Part shown: piece after piece, positions 21,931 to 33,851 of the stretch
Layout: every line of letters begins with the position of its first letter
How positions within the stretch are numbered: position 1 is the stretch's first letter
Assembly: GCA_027625915.1 (NCBI GenBank)
Contig: JANTQA010000023.1
Location: 18,166,001-18,230,000, forward strand
Length of the DNA stretch: 64,000 nt
DNA from: Anaeramoeba flamelloides
Lineage: Eukaryota > Metamonada > Anaeramoebidae
Direction of reading: 5' to 3'
Program-made: the position numbers and the translations under genes
Notes under the pieces: generated by a model
Seen by the model: only the letters and a program-made list of their open reading frames with translations
Databases searched by the model: none
Told to the model about the DNA's origin: nothing

Positions 21931-22728
21931 TAGATATATACGTAATTAATTCACTATTGTTGGAGTTGGTGTTGTGTCTAGATATTTTTTCTATTCAAAT
22001 AGATAGGGTAAAACCAAACTTATCACACCATTTTAAAAAAAAACAATGTACAGATAGGTAGATGTCAATTATTTATCACACATTCGGGAATTTTTATTTA
22101 CTCTCAATAAACTTTTTATGGGGTTTTTGTCACCCATGTGAATTCTAGGGGTGAGTCACAGAGTATCTTTGAGTTCCTACGTTTTCTTGAATTTTCTATC
22201 AAAAAATCTATTTATTTTACAAATAAACTGAAAATTCAAGAAAACCAAACGTAACTTTTTTTAATTTAAATAATAATATGACTATTGAAGAAATTTTCTT
22301 ATTATATTTCAATTTAAAAAAACTTTAACAATTTATTTACAGGATTCAAAAAAAAAAAAACAATATTAAAACCAATGATTTTGCTTAATTCTTTTAAATC
22401 ATGAAAAACTAATGACGGTGAATAGTTTCTACTTGGTCATGCATATAGTATTTTATTGTTTATAATGTTATATTTTAAAAGTTTTCTCTTATTCTCTCTT
22501 TTTTAATATGTAAATTTTCTTTAATTACCCCTTTGTCTCAATAAATAAATTTATATTGGTACAATTTTCAAGAAATATGGTTGTTTTTTAAGCCGGGTGA
22601 AAGAATAGATGAAACAAAGAGAAAATATAAATCCAAATCACGGAAAAAAAATGGAAATGAATAAAAGTACCAATATACTTAATCATAATTAATATTAATA
22701 AAATTTTGAATCAAATTCTATTTATCGG

Positions 22729-23722
22729 AGTGAAAAAAAATCCCTGTCAATATTTTTGATATTGAAATTTCGGAAAATTGTTTTTTAATTTCTTTTATTT
22801 AAAATCAAATCCTTCTTATTAAAGAACCAAACTTGTAAAATTATTACAAATCACCTATGAGACTGATAATTAATAAAATTACACTTGTTCAAAACACTAT
22901 TCAATCAATCAAAAAACCAGGATAAAAATTATCATTTTATAAACTCTAGTAAACCTCTATAAAACAAGATTATTTCTCAAAGGATATCTACTGATAAAAT
23001 CAAACAATTTGTAGAGTATTCTCTAGGAACCCACACTTTAATGAACTTTAGGTGGATTTATTACTGAGTTATAATTACTATTATTTTCAAATTAAAAAAA
23101 GAAAATTTTCAGTTAATTTATTTATTGTGAGGAAGGAGTAATCAAAGAAAATTTACTAAATAAAAAAGAGAAGAAGAAAAATAATCAAAATATTAAAGTA
23201 AAAAGATATTGTATCATTTACATGACCAACTTAAAAATTATCCCCGGACTGAAACAGGAGGAGTAAAAACCCGATAGAAAGATCATTAGTAATAAATAAG
23301 ATTCCACAAACTGTGATTAATAAATTGGTATTCCACGACTCTGAAATGTGGGGCACAAAATTTTCAGTTCACATTCCTAAAATATTTTTCTCGTTTATTA
23401 ATTGATTAAAATGCAAAGATCTTTACAACATCTTTTAGAAATGATATTTTAAGACATTTAATTAGTCTGCCTTTGTGAACTCTAATATAGACTCTCTACA
23501 TGTTAATTATATTCTAACAGTAGGCATTAATATACATTTTGGAAATTGAAACAAATGTTTTCTTTTATTAATTGGAAAATATAAGTATAAAAAATTTGAT
23601 TCTTCGATAAATAAGGAACTTATTTTAAATAAAAGCAAATAAACAACAATTTTCATAATACTTACAATTGAAAATCTTGTAAGGGTTTTTTTTCATATCT
23701 CGTATTTTTTTCAGTGCAAGAA
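22729..23722. mobile_element. MITE family E, copy 1, split by a family D insertion
   Basis: 22731-23070 and about 23600-23722 match the two halves of the intact copy at 48232-48728; the interval between them contains a family D segment (about 23100-23360). The left inverted repeat is shortened. Shared interior landmarks are CTATTCAATCAATCAAAAAA and TTTAATGAACTTTAGGT. Confidence 0.65.
23100..23360 (-). repeat. dispersed repeat family D, copy nested in family E
   Basis: The reverse complement matches 58450-58705. Landmarks on the minus strand are TTTATTAATCACAGTTT, GGAATCTTATTTATT and AGTAAATTTTCTTTGATTAC. A further partial piece at about 22440-22560 lies in the opposite orientation, so the parent element probably has long inverted ends. 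Confidence 0.65.
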
Positions 23723-23746
23723 TTGAAATTTTTGCAACAGGAAATA

Positions 23747-23939
23747 CAGTCAGTTCAACTTTTAATACACAAAATTTTAACGAAATTTAAAGAACAAAAA
23801 AAATCCCCAATCAAGAACAAAATTCAGATTCTAGTAAAATAAATTGTAAAAAAAAAATCCAAAAAATGTGCCTTAATTTGAGATTTTTTTGTATCTTAAA
23901 TTTCTTCGAAAGTTTGTGTATTAAAAGTGGAACTGACTG
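23747..23939. mobile_element. MITE family C, copy 1 (Tc1/mariner-like)
   Basis: 193 bp with TA on both sides (23745-23746, 23940-23941). The ends are CAGTCAGTTCAACTTTTAAT and, in reverse, CAGTCAGTTCCACTTTTAAT; the inverted repeat runs about 48 bp. Non-coding. It is nearly all inverted repeat, so it can fold into a hairpin. Confidence 0.85.
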
Positions 23940-24307
23940 TATAAGAAATGAATTTTTGTTATTTTAATTTCATCGATATATAGGATGGTTATTTCATATA
24001 TCGTTTTTTTTTGTTTCAAATTACTCCTTGAGTAGGGACCAAATCCACAGGTAAACGAATAGATCACTAATGATCCAAATTCCAACAAAGCTGAATTAAA
24101 GAAAAAAAGTAAATTAAATCATTTACACCTTTCAATTTTCAAGAACTTCTAAACTCAAAAATAATCTCCAAATTCCCAATCTTCAAATACAAATTTTATT
24201 CAAGACTAAACCTAAAAATGACCATCAAAATTTAAAATGTGATAGATTCAAAAAACGGTTATTAATAGGACAAATGGAAAATATTTTTCACTTCTTTTTC
24301 CAATGGA

Positions 24308-24385
24308 CCTTTTTTAAATACAATCAAAAATCAGAACCTCTTTCTTTGAAAACTCTATTTGTTCAAGAAAAAGAAAAATAGGAAA
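24308..24385 (+). repeat. left arm of an inverted repeat around exons 1-2 of the PAS-RGS gene
   Basis: About 78 bp whose reverse complement occurs at 25870-25945 (about 85 percent identical by eye; shared AGAACCTCTTTCTTTGAAAA). The arms lie about 1.5 kb apart, one upstream of the gene and one in intron 2. Confidence 0.65.
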
Positions 24386-24838
24386 AATAAAAAGGAAAAA
24401 TTTTTCATCTTAGATGTGTAAATACAAGGAAAAAATCCAAACTCAAGTTTAACATTGTTTGTAAAGGTTCTTTGATTTTATAAATTGGTGTTCTTTTCCT
24501 TTTTGGAAATATTTTTACCTTAAAATTTTCTTATTATGTTTTTTTTTGCAATTTTTTAAAGCTTTTTTACAATTCAAAATCAACTTGGTTTGGATCAAGA
24601 AGAAGAATTACTCGAATAAAAAAATTTTTTTTTGAGATTTGCAAATTTCTAAAAGTAATAAGACAACACTTAAATGTCTTTCAATTGGTGTTTAATTTTA
24701 AATTATTCCAGATTTTTGGAATTGTTTTAAAGTAAGTCAATTATAATCCAATGACAAAAAAAATTTTTTCCATTTTTATTTTATTTTTTGTGTCAAAATT
24801 AAATTTTATTATTTTTCAATTCGAAACAAAAAGAAATA

Positions 24839-27800
24839 ATGGGTAACATCGAAGCAACAAGAGTAATTGAAGAAAATGATTTAGATTCATTTTACCAAAG
24901 ACAGAAAAAGAAAAGCAGTGGTGTCTTGATTATTGATTCCGACTATATGGTGACCTTTTTCAATAAAAAGAGTTTAATATTTTTCGATGAATCTGATCTC
25001 AGTAATTTATCTTTAAATAACTTTAACCCAAAAACTCAATCACACTATGAACTGTCCAATATCAAAACAGCTGATCATATCATCGAAACAATCAAAATGT
25101 AAAAAGAAACACTTTTTTTTTTTTTTTTTTTTCTTATCTTTTTTGTTTTTTTTTTATATTTTTTTTTGATAGCTTTTTGGAAGAAACAAAATTTGTTAAA
25201 AACACCAATTACCCATCTTTGGATCATTCTTTTTTCTTTTTTCTTTACAAATTTTTTTTTCCGTTTAGACCCAAAAACAAAAAAAAAACTTTTGTTTGGG
25301 AATTTCTTAAGAAAGAAAAAGAGACATGGGCAAGAATATTTGTACAACCAGCCAAATTAGGAGATGAAATACAGTTTATTGTAATGCTGAAATCAATCAA
25401 AAAACCTACAAAAAGCGAAACAACTTCACAGTCAATGTCAATGAGCTCTTCAAAAAACCCACCTACAAATATCTATATTGATGGTCTTGTTACCAATATT
25501 TTGGATGACAGTAAAATTTTTTTTTATTTTTATTTTTGTTTTTTTTTTTTCTCTCTTTATTTTGATCGCTGCAAGATCGAATCCAAATTCTTCAAATAAT
25601 CTGACACCCGCTTATTTTTAAGACTTTTATAAAAGATTTCTTTTCACTTTTTTTTTCTTTTCTTTTCAAAATTAATTTTGAAGGGAATCTGAAAAATTTT
25701 CCATACATATTTTTTAAAAACAAAAATTAAAAAAACAATTTGCAACTTTTTAAAAGGACAAGAGCCTTTTCCTTAACAAAAGTTACTTCAATTTTGAAAA
25801 CTTAAAGTAAAATTATTTTTTCATCTTTGAGGGTATATTCGATAATAAATGGAAAAAAAATTTTCACTTCATTTTCTGGATTTTTCTTTTACAAAACTAA
25901 TGGAGTTTTCAAAGAAAGAGGTTCTAATTTTTAATTGTATTTGAAAAAGGAAAATTGGAGTCAAGTTAAAATTTGATCCTATTTATTATACAAATATCAG
26001 TATCGAATTTGAAATGAAAATAATCTTAAAATTGCTGGGTAGGTTGTTTTTAAAAAAATGTAAAAACAGTGTTTTCAAAAGTGTCTTTAATACCTCTTAT
26101 AAACTTCAGTTAACCTATTTTGAGGGCAATATTAAACAATTTTTTCTGGTAACATTTTTTTTTAAAACTTCTTTACCCTCGCCTTTTGAAAGTGACTTTA
26201 TTTCGTTTAATTTCTTGTATCCAAATACAATTTTTGTATTTTTTTAATTGATAAGAAGTGGGCACTATATTTTTCTTTGTGTATCTAAACCGGGCTATAA
26301 AAGTACTAATTTCTTAAAATATTTAAATTTTGAAGAGATAGAAATCTTACTCCAACGGAAAGAGGGACTCTCAAAAGAATTAGGATCATTGATTTCTCGT
26401 GTCACTACATTATAAATTAAATTGTGGTTTGTTCATAAAAAATCAAAAAAAACCACAAATAATAAAGTATAAGATCGATCAAAATAATGTCTCTGAAAAT
26501 TCCTGATTTTGTGAGACACGTACTCATATTTGTTAATTAATGCACCACCGAGAATTCCAAAGAAAGTTTTATCAACTTTTCAAAACATATTTTTTGTTTT
26601 AAAATTACTCTTTTTACTTTTTCTTTTTTAATCTAGTAAAAAATTCAGATATGTGATAAAAATATAGCAATGGTCAACTTGGTATTTAACTACCTCAAAA
26701 TTTGAAGAGATGCTTATTTAAAAGCAATTTTAAAAAAAAAATGTTTCAAAAATTGAGTTAGTTTTTATTTTTATATTCCCAGTGCTTCTTTAAAATTATA
26801 CCGAAATAAACTAAATTCCAAAAATTTGGAAACAGTTTAAACAGTTGAAAGAACAGCAATACTGCGCTTTACATTCAATTTGGAAATAATTTTAATTTTA
26901 CAAACTATTTCATTTTTTGTCTTTTTCTGTTTTGTTTTCATTTCCTTTTTTCCAGTTACGTAATCTGTTTTGTTAGATCTGGAAAATTTTTTTCGATGGT
27001 TGATATAAGGTTAATGTTGAGTTTCTAAATGAAAAGATCAAGTCCAGTTTGTTGATGGTATCTAATCATTTGATCAATCAAACAATTGATGGTGAAATTT
27101 CAACAAATTTACCAATAGATTTTTTATTCAGCTCGTTTCATTATTTTGGACACACCAATTTTTATTTTTTTAGTTTTATATTTTAATCTTTTATTTGGAT
27201 GAAAATGATTACATATAAAAATATTAATATTAAGATAACTTAAATGTGGTTTAATATTAAGTTTGGAATAATTCAATAAATTGAGATTTTTTTTTTTCCT
27301 ATTTTTGATTTTGGAGGTGTCCAAATTTTTGGAATGTGGTTTAGTTTAATGTTAAAACTTTTACAATCTGGATAAACAATTTAAAACATAATTGATTCAG
27401 GAAATTGAATAGAATTCCTTGTGATCTCAAATTGATACTTAATGTGTTAACACTAGTGTATCACCACAATCCTAAAAATTAACTTTTTTTTTTTTTTTAA
27501 AAAATATGAGAAATCCTTAATTTTCAAAATTTTCAGAAATACTCCTGATTGATTGATTTTGTTTTAAGAGAAGAAAATTACCTATTTTTCCTTTAAAATT
27601 TTATAAGAATCTACCTTTTTTAAAAATAATTTTTGTTGGATTAGAAAAAAAAAAAAAAAAAGAACAATATTTTGTATTTATTATGAATTTATTTTCTTGA
27701 ATTAACTTTAACAAACTTTTCAAACCAATTAAATAAATTAATTTATTTTTAATAATAACAAAAAAAGATGAAGAAGAAAAAAATGGAGTCATTTATAAAC

Positions 27801-30421
27801 GAGGTCTCAATAGAATTGAAACACAGGACAAAAAGAATAATTTACAAAAAGTAGAAAACAACAAATTAGGAATCTTAATTAAAGAATTTACATCCCAAAG
27901 AGATCAATTGATCAAGAAATATGTTAATCAACAAGAAGTTGAAAAGTAAGATTTAACCTTTTTTTTTATTTTATTTTTTTATTTTTATTTCAAAAATATT
28001 ACTATTTTATTCTATTAATTTTAAAAATTGTTTTTTAATATTTGGGTTTTAATCAAAATTAACTATATTTATCTTAAGTGTTCATCACTATGAAATATAT
28101 ATTGTTTTTTCTTTTCGATTTGAGAATAGTATCAGATAAAAATAGGAAAAATTTCTTTTTTATAGGAAAGAACAACTTATTTGATTATTTTTCAATCACA
28201 TCAATTGATTCAAAAATGTATTTTAAAGGGCTTCGTAAAGTAAAAAAAAATAATTATTGACTTATTCTTAAAACATTTTAGTAACAATTTCCATTTATAT
28301 AAACTTGACCAAATAAATATTTTATTGAAATCAATTATTAACGATTATATTAACACATCAACATACTCTATACTAGAATAATTTATAAAAACAGAACTAT
28401 ACAAAGGTTAATTTTAAAAAAAAATTACCAAAGAATATTGAACTATCTGTTTATATACTTTAAAGGTATTCTATTAAAGAGCCTTTTCATTATTTATTAT
28501 TTTTTTTTTAAACAATTTAGATCTGGAATATAAAAATTAAAAATTTTTTACGGAATTTTTATTAAGTAAAGAACAAAAAACACATCAAATTAAAATAGAA
28601 AACTTTGTTTTCTTTTTATTTAATTAAAAGATCATAATTTAAAAACTTATAAAAATACGAAGAAAAAATAAATATTTAGGGGTGAAATTAGTTTTTCGAT
28701 AACAAATGATTTTCGGTTTTTTGTTGTAATTATTTATCCCTTCCCAAAAGAATCATTTTTTAGTCTTTGAATAATTGATTTTAAAACAAACCATAGAAAA
28801 AGATAATATACAATATGGAAATATAGCCTGAAAAAAAAGTAAGAAAAGATATAATATTATTATAGTCAAATTGTTCAAAAACAACTAAAATATGTAATCC
28901 TTATCAATTTTTAGATTTTATAAAATCTAACCATAAGCAATCTTAATTTAAATACCTCCCTTTTCTGTAATATTTGTGAAATTGTTCTTTAAAAATCAGA
29001 AAAGGAAAATAAAAAAAAAACAAAAAAAACATTTGAATAAATTATCCAAATTCAAAGAAAGGCAACCAAACCATGAGATCTTTCAAAATTTATTGGAAAA
29101 AACAATTATTAAAATTTCAAATATTTGATCAATTTATTATATTTTTTTATTACTTTACATTCCAATTTTTTTGTACAAATTTTGAAAAACCAAATATTTT
29201 TTCCTATTTGAATATTGGTATTAAAAGAAAAGTACCAGTATAATCAAAAATGAATTCAGAAAATAACCAAAATTTAAATATAATTGTGCTAACATGATTT
29301 TTAATTTTGATAAGAACCAATTTAAATTCTATTAACTTTACCCTTTTAGAAACTTTGTTATTCCAATATTACAAAGTTTAAATTGGATATCAATAACAAA
29401 TTTTTTGAATGGATTATATCTTTGGATTTGCCATATAAAACAAAAGATATAAAGAATTTAGGTTAATTTTCCAGAAGGTTTTTACGAAAAAATCAGTGAA
29501 AATAAGATGAGAAAACTCAAAGTAGAATTTCCATAGCTTGAAATAAAATGAAAGACAAATATGAAAGATCTTGAATCCTTTTTTTTGATATCTTCTCAAA
29601 TTATCTGGCTCTTCTTGTTCAAAATACAAAGGGAAATTAATTGCTTTAGAAATTTTAATTTCACTTTTCAGAGAAAATTCAACACAACTCCTCTATAAAT
29701 TAACTCAAATCCAGAACAATTAAATTTGAAAAAGCATTACAATTCTACAAAACTTATTAGTCTTTCAAAAAGTTCAAAGTAAGAAGTTAGAAAAGAAAAA
29801 AAAAATAATTTTTAAAAACAAAATTTTTTTTACATTCTTTTAATCAATCTGTCTTACCTTGAAAAACCAAACTTTTAAACAAAAAACAAAAACCAAAGAT
29901 CTTGAAAGAACCTTTTTCTAATGAAAAGGAGTCTGAATATTTTCATTTCTTTTTGAAAAATAAAACCACAAAAATCACATAAATCACATAAACCTGAACC
30001 CTTAACGACAATTTTTTTAATGTTTGTTGGTATTTTCACAGATCTTTTTTTTTTTTTATTTTTTCTTCTCCTTGGCTTACTTAAAAAAAAGGAGAAAGAG
30101 AAAAACAAAAGGAAAAAAAAAAAATAAAAGTTTGAAAAATAATAAAACTCGATGAAATTATAAAAAAATAAGGATAAAACCATAAGTTATACGAAATTAG
30201 AAAAAAAAAGCTTTTGATCTGAAAATTGAAAAATTTATTTTTTTGATAAGAATACGAGATAAACCCTCAAACCCGCCCATAAAATTATAAATCGAACAAA
30301 CACTTTTTCAAAATAGTTTCAGAAAAATTACGAAAACTTTGTTGCAATACTTTTTTGACAAGATTTTCATAGTACAATTCAAAATAAATTAACAAAAAAC
30401 AAATAAATCTAATTTTATTAT

Positions 30422-30454
<33 letters not shown>

Positions 30455-32772
30455 CATGTATATTCTTTTACAAACTTTACCAGTGGGACTGAATTAATAA
30501 TATCGTTACAAAAAAAATATAATCATGAACTTGAACATTTTTCACAAAAATTAAATTGGATATCTCCAGACATTGCAGAAACTGAAAAGGGTGTAGAAAA
30601 ATTAAAAAGAGTCTTACAAATCAAGAAATTTAATGAGAAAATCTTGGAATGTGAATCTGAAATCCTTGAATTAAAATATCAATATCTAGAAGAACAAGTT
30701 AGACGACTCCGAATCAAACTAGCATTTAATGAATTAATGAAAAAGATTAAACAAATCAACAAGGAAAGTAAGCAAATTAAAAACAATGAAATTTCAACGA
30801 CGTCGATTGGGGGAAGTCTCTCGAATAGTATGGGCCAACTCGAGTTATTCTCTGACCAAGAAAACGGCTCTGGGTATGACGAAGAAGCCGATATATATTC
30901 CCAAACATCGCACAGTCAATCAAGTTTCAGTGGCACGCAATCATTTAATTCTGATATTGATGAAAACCAGCCCAAGGGACCGAAAATAACCTTAGATATG
31001 ATCTTGTCAAAAGAACGATATTATAAATTTTTCCTTAGATATTGCGCCAAAGTCCATTCAGAAAAGAAATTATTATTTTATTTAGACGTAGAAAACTTTA
31101 AAAAATTACACAAAAAAAAGCTTTTGGAAAAGGCAGAAAAAATAGTGAAAAAATATATCATCCAAGGATCAACTTCCTACATTGGCATCACCACAAAAAA
31201 TGCTGAGATCATTATTAACAATTTAAAAAATGGCAAAGTTTTCCGCGGATTGTTTAATCACGCACAAGATGAAATTTATCAAACAATGAAGTCTACTACT
31301 TATTTAAACTTTTTAAAAACAGAATTCTACGAAAAATTAACCAAATTGTTTTTAAATAACGAAAATTCAGATAGTGAAACAGACAGTGAGGTTTTAGATG
31401 TACACGATGATATTATCAAAAATAATTTAAATTTAACCAACATCTCTCGTTCATTAAAATCAAAATTACTTTACCACGAGAAGCTTAATCTGAAATTAAA
31501 CTGGTTTTTTAATAAAGATCATCAATTTGAAGTTAATCTAAAGCATAACCATGGAAGCTTAAGAATGAAAGCAGATACCTCTCAAAGAATTGGTGGACAC
31601 GGAACTGCTCCAAGCCCAATTGAAATGATCGCTTTTGGTTTAGGTGCTGGCTATACTCGGTAATTTTTTTTGTTATTTTATTTTTTTTTATTTCTTTTTT
31701 TTTTATTTCAAATTTTTATAGTATGATATGGTATATTTGGTTTATTTATTATATTTGCAGATTTTTTTTTTTTTAATTATATTAAATTCATTAATATTCT
31801 TATTTATATATAAATTTTCGACTAAACATATTTAATATCCAAATACTAACAAATACGAAATAACCATTTCTTCCAAAAAGATCCTTAGTATTAGAATTTT
31901 CCAAGACAGGAATCGAGGTAGATGATTTATCTGTAGAATGCATAATTATGACGAATATAAAAAGAATTTTGGGACTTGAAAAAGATGAGCCATTAATACC
32001 ATTAATTAAATTTAATGTAAATTTAAAAACACGCTCGAAAAATAAACTGATCACCAAAGCAATGAAAAATGCAGAGGATAATTGTCCATTTATTTATATT
32101 ATCAAAAACATTATTCACACAACAACTGAAACCAAATACAAGCAAACCAGAAAGGAAAGAAAGGAAATTTCCAAGAGAATTTTTAATAATATCAACGTCG
32201 CCAACGTAAACAAATACATCCAAAAAGTCACCAAGAGGAAGGAATCAACAGAAATTGTACCAAACAGAGTCAAAGGATCATGGAACCCACGAAATACCAG
32301 AAACCAACCACAATTCAGAGCAATTGTCAACTATGGTAAAAATAGATCTGATGTTTGGGAAGCTGACACGCCAGTAAAATGGGGCGGTAAAGGCAATGCT
32401 CCGGCAATTTGGCAGATATTTTTAAGTGGTATTGGCTCTTGCTATATGTCACAAATTGCATTTGCTGCTTCTTTAAATCGTGTTGTTTTGAATTACTTAT
32501 CCGTTACCTCTACCCTTGATGTTAACTGGAAAAAATTTTTTAGTGACCCCGATAACGAATCTTTGAAGAACGTTGCCCCCGTTGATAACCTTGATTTCAA
32601 ATTCTCAGTTTCATCAACAATCAGCGAAAGCAGTTTTAAAAAAATTGATCAATTAGGAATGAATAAATGTCTAGGTGTCTTTATGTGTAATAATTCTGTA
32701 CCTTATACAATTTCACTCAAATTAAATGAGGAATCAGACGAACAAGAAGACGATGATTGTAGTTTAATGTAA
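24839..32772 (+). CDS. PAS - coiled coil - RGS - tandem OsmC protein with CaaX end
   Basis: Exons 24839-25098, 25173-25510, 27768-27945, 30484-31659 and 31881-32772; 2844 nt, 947 residues, all phases agree. Residues 18-180 look like a PAS sensor fold (GVLIIDSDYMVTFFNKKSLI, then WEFLKKEKETWARIFVQP). Residues 265-355 are coiled coil, followed by a Ser-rich linker. Residues 433-545 are an RGS domain (YYKFFLRYCAKVHSEKKLLF, DVENFKKL), which in this family speeds GTP hydrolysis by G-alpha. Residues 592-725 and 795-947 are two OsmC-like folds, a hydroperoxide-reductase family. Domain 2 keeps both candidate cysteines (C838 in IGSCYM, C920 in FMCNN). Domain 1 has Gly648 at the first position but keeps C719. 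The N terminus MGNIEA fits N-myristoylation and the C terminus CSLM fits farnesylation. RGS and OsmC calls are firm, PAS likely. A redox-controlled G-protein regulator at the membrane is inference. Confidence 0.85.
25870..25945 (-). repeat. right arm of the inverted repeat around exons 1-2
   Basis: Reverse complement of 24308-24385, listed above. Confidence 0.65.
26808..27348 (-). mobile_element. inverted-repeat element family F, copy 4
   Basis: 541 bp in reverse orientation, with TA at each border. The ends are AACTAAATTCCAAAAATTTG and, in reverse, AACTAAACCACATTCCAAAA. This copy and copy 5 preserve the ends best. Confidence 0.8.
27946..30483 (+). other. intron 3 of the PAS-RGS-OsmC gene
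   Basis: 2538 nt, begins GTAAGA and ends TTTACCAG, phase 2. Apart from the microsatellite at its 3' end I see nothing recognisable in it. Confidence 0.8.
30422..30456 (+). repeat. (CA)n then (TA)n microsatellite at an intron 3' end
   Basis: About 21 bp of CA and 12 bp of TA, ending about 28 bases before the acceptor of intron 3. Same order and sense as in the Hsp110 and WNK introns. Confidence 0.95.
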
Positions 32773-33321
32773 GTACAAATTGAGGTTATATTTTTATTAT
32801 TCGAGAATAATGCTCAAGAGCAGAAATTTTTAAACATTCCAAAAATTCTTTTTTTTTCATTTTTTATCTTTTCTTTTTTAACCCTTCTTTTTATTTTTTA
32901 TTGCTTTTTTTTTTCTATTCCTTTTTTTTTTTATTTTTCTAATTATTATTTCTATTTTTTTTATTACTTTACATTCATGGGTTTGAATTTCTTTTTTAAG
33001 AAAAATAATCTTTATCTATTTTTCAGAACAACACAAAATAAAAATTATAATATCATTATTTTTTTTTTATTTTTAGATCTTGAGAACTATTTTTTTCTTT
33101 TTATTACGGGGACAGCTTCTATCATTTGATACTAATTTATTTTTTTTATCTTATTCGAGGATACATCTCTACAATCTACATGAACGATCCTGACGAAATC
33201 AAATAGATAATCTGGTGATCAAATAAATTTTTTGAGACAAATTTTTACCTATTTGGTGATTGGTATTCAAAGAAAAGTACCATCACAAGAAAAAGGAATT
33301 AAGAAAAATACCTTAAGGTAA

Positions 33322-33851
33322 ATAAACCCCATTCCAAAAATTTTTTCACATCCAAAATCCAAAATAGGCAAAAAAAATCACAATTTCTTGTATTTTTCCA
33401 AACGTAAGATAAAATCACATTTAAGTTAACAGAGTATTAATGTTTTTATAAAATACCATTTTCATACAAATAAAAGAAAAAAATTTAAAACTCAAAAATA
33501 AAAACAGGTGTGTCCAAAATAATGAAACGAGCGGAACAAAAAATGTATTGGTAAATTTGTTGAAATTTAACCAACAATTGTTGATCGATCAAATGATAAG
33601 ATAATATCTACCAATTATATGTAATTTTTCAATTTAACAAACTCAACACTAACCTTCTATCAATCATTGAAAAAATTCGAGATCTAATGAAACAGATGAC
33701 GGTAACTGGAAAAAAGGGAATGAAAACAAAATAAAAAATGATAATAAATGAAAAATTTTGTAAAATCAAAATTATTTCTAAATTGACTGTAAAGTGTATT
33801 ATTATTATTCTTTCAATTGTATAAATTATGTCCAAAATTTGGGAATTTAGT
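33322..33851 (+). mobile_element. inverted-repeat element family F, copy 5
   Basis: 530 bp. The left end is TAAACCCCATTCCAAAAATT and the right end, in reverse, ACTAAATTCCCAAATTTTGG. At about 33511 it carries an internal third motif (GGTGTGTCCAAAATAATG) resembling an inverted end, which suggests that the family is composite. Confidence 0.8.

Larger units (their letters stand above)
18633..24838. other. intergenic DNA between divergent genes, repeat-rich
   Basis: 6.2 kb between the WNK-like start (minus) and the PAS-RGS gene (plus). A 96-codon frame at 18655-18945 starts 22 bp from the WNK start but has no recognisable domain. The rest is repeats: a decayed family B copy, family I, family F copy 3, a family E copy interrupted by family D, family C, and TA microsatellites. 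Confidence 0.6.
25511..27767 (+). other. intron 2 of the PAS-RGS-OsmC gene
   Basis: 2257 nt, begins GTAAAA and ends AAAAAAG, phase 1. It contains the right arm of the inverted repeat (25870-25945) and family F copy 4 (26808-27348). No coding frame of interest. Confidence 0.75.

Noticed and set aside
31760-31780. Alternative acceptor (TTTGCAG) upstream of the last exon of the PAS-RGS-OsmC gene
   Set aside because: All frames from there to 31881 hit stops; the acceptor at 31880 restores the phase and the OsmC fold.
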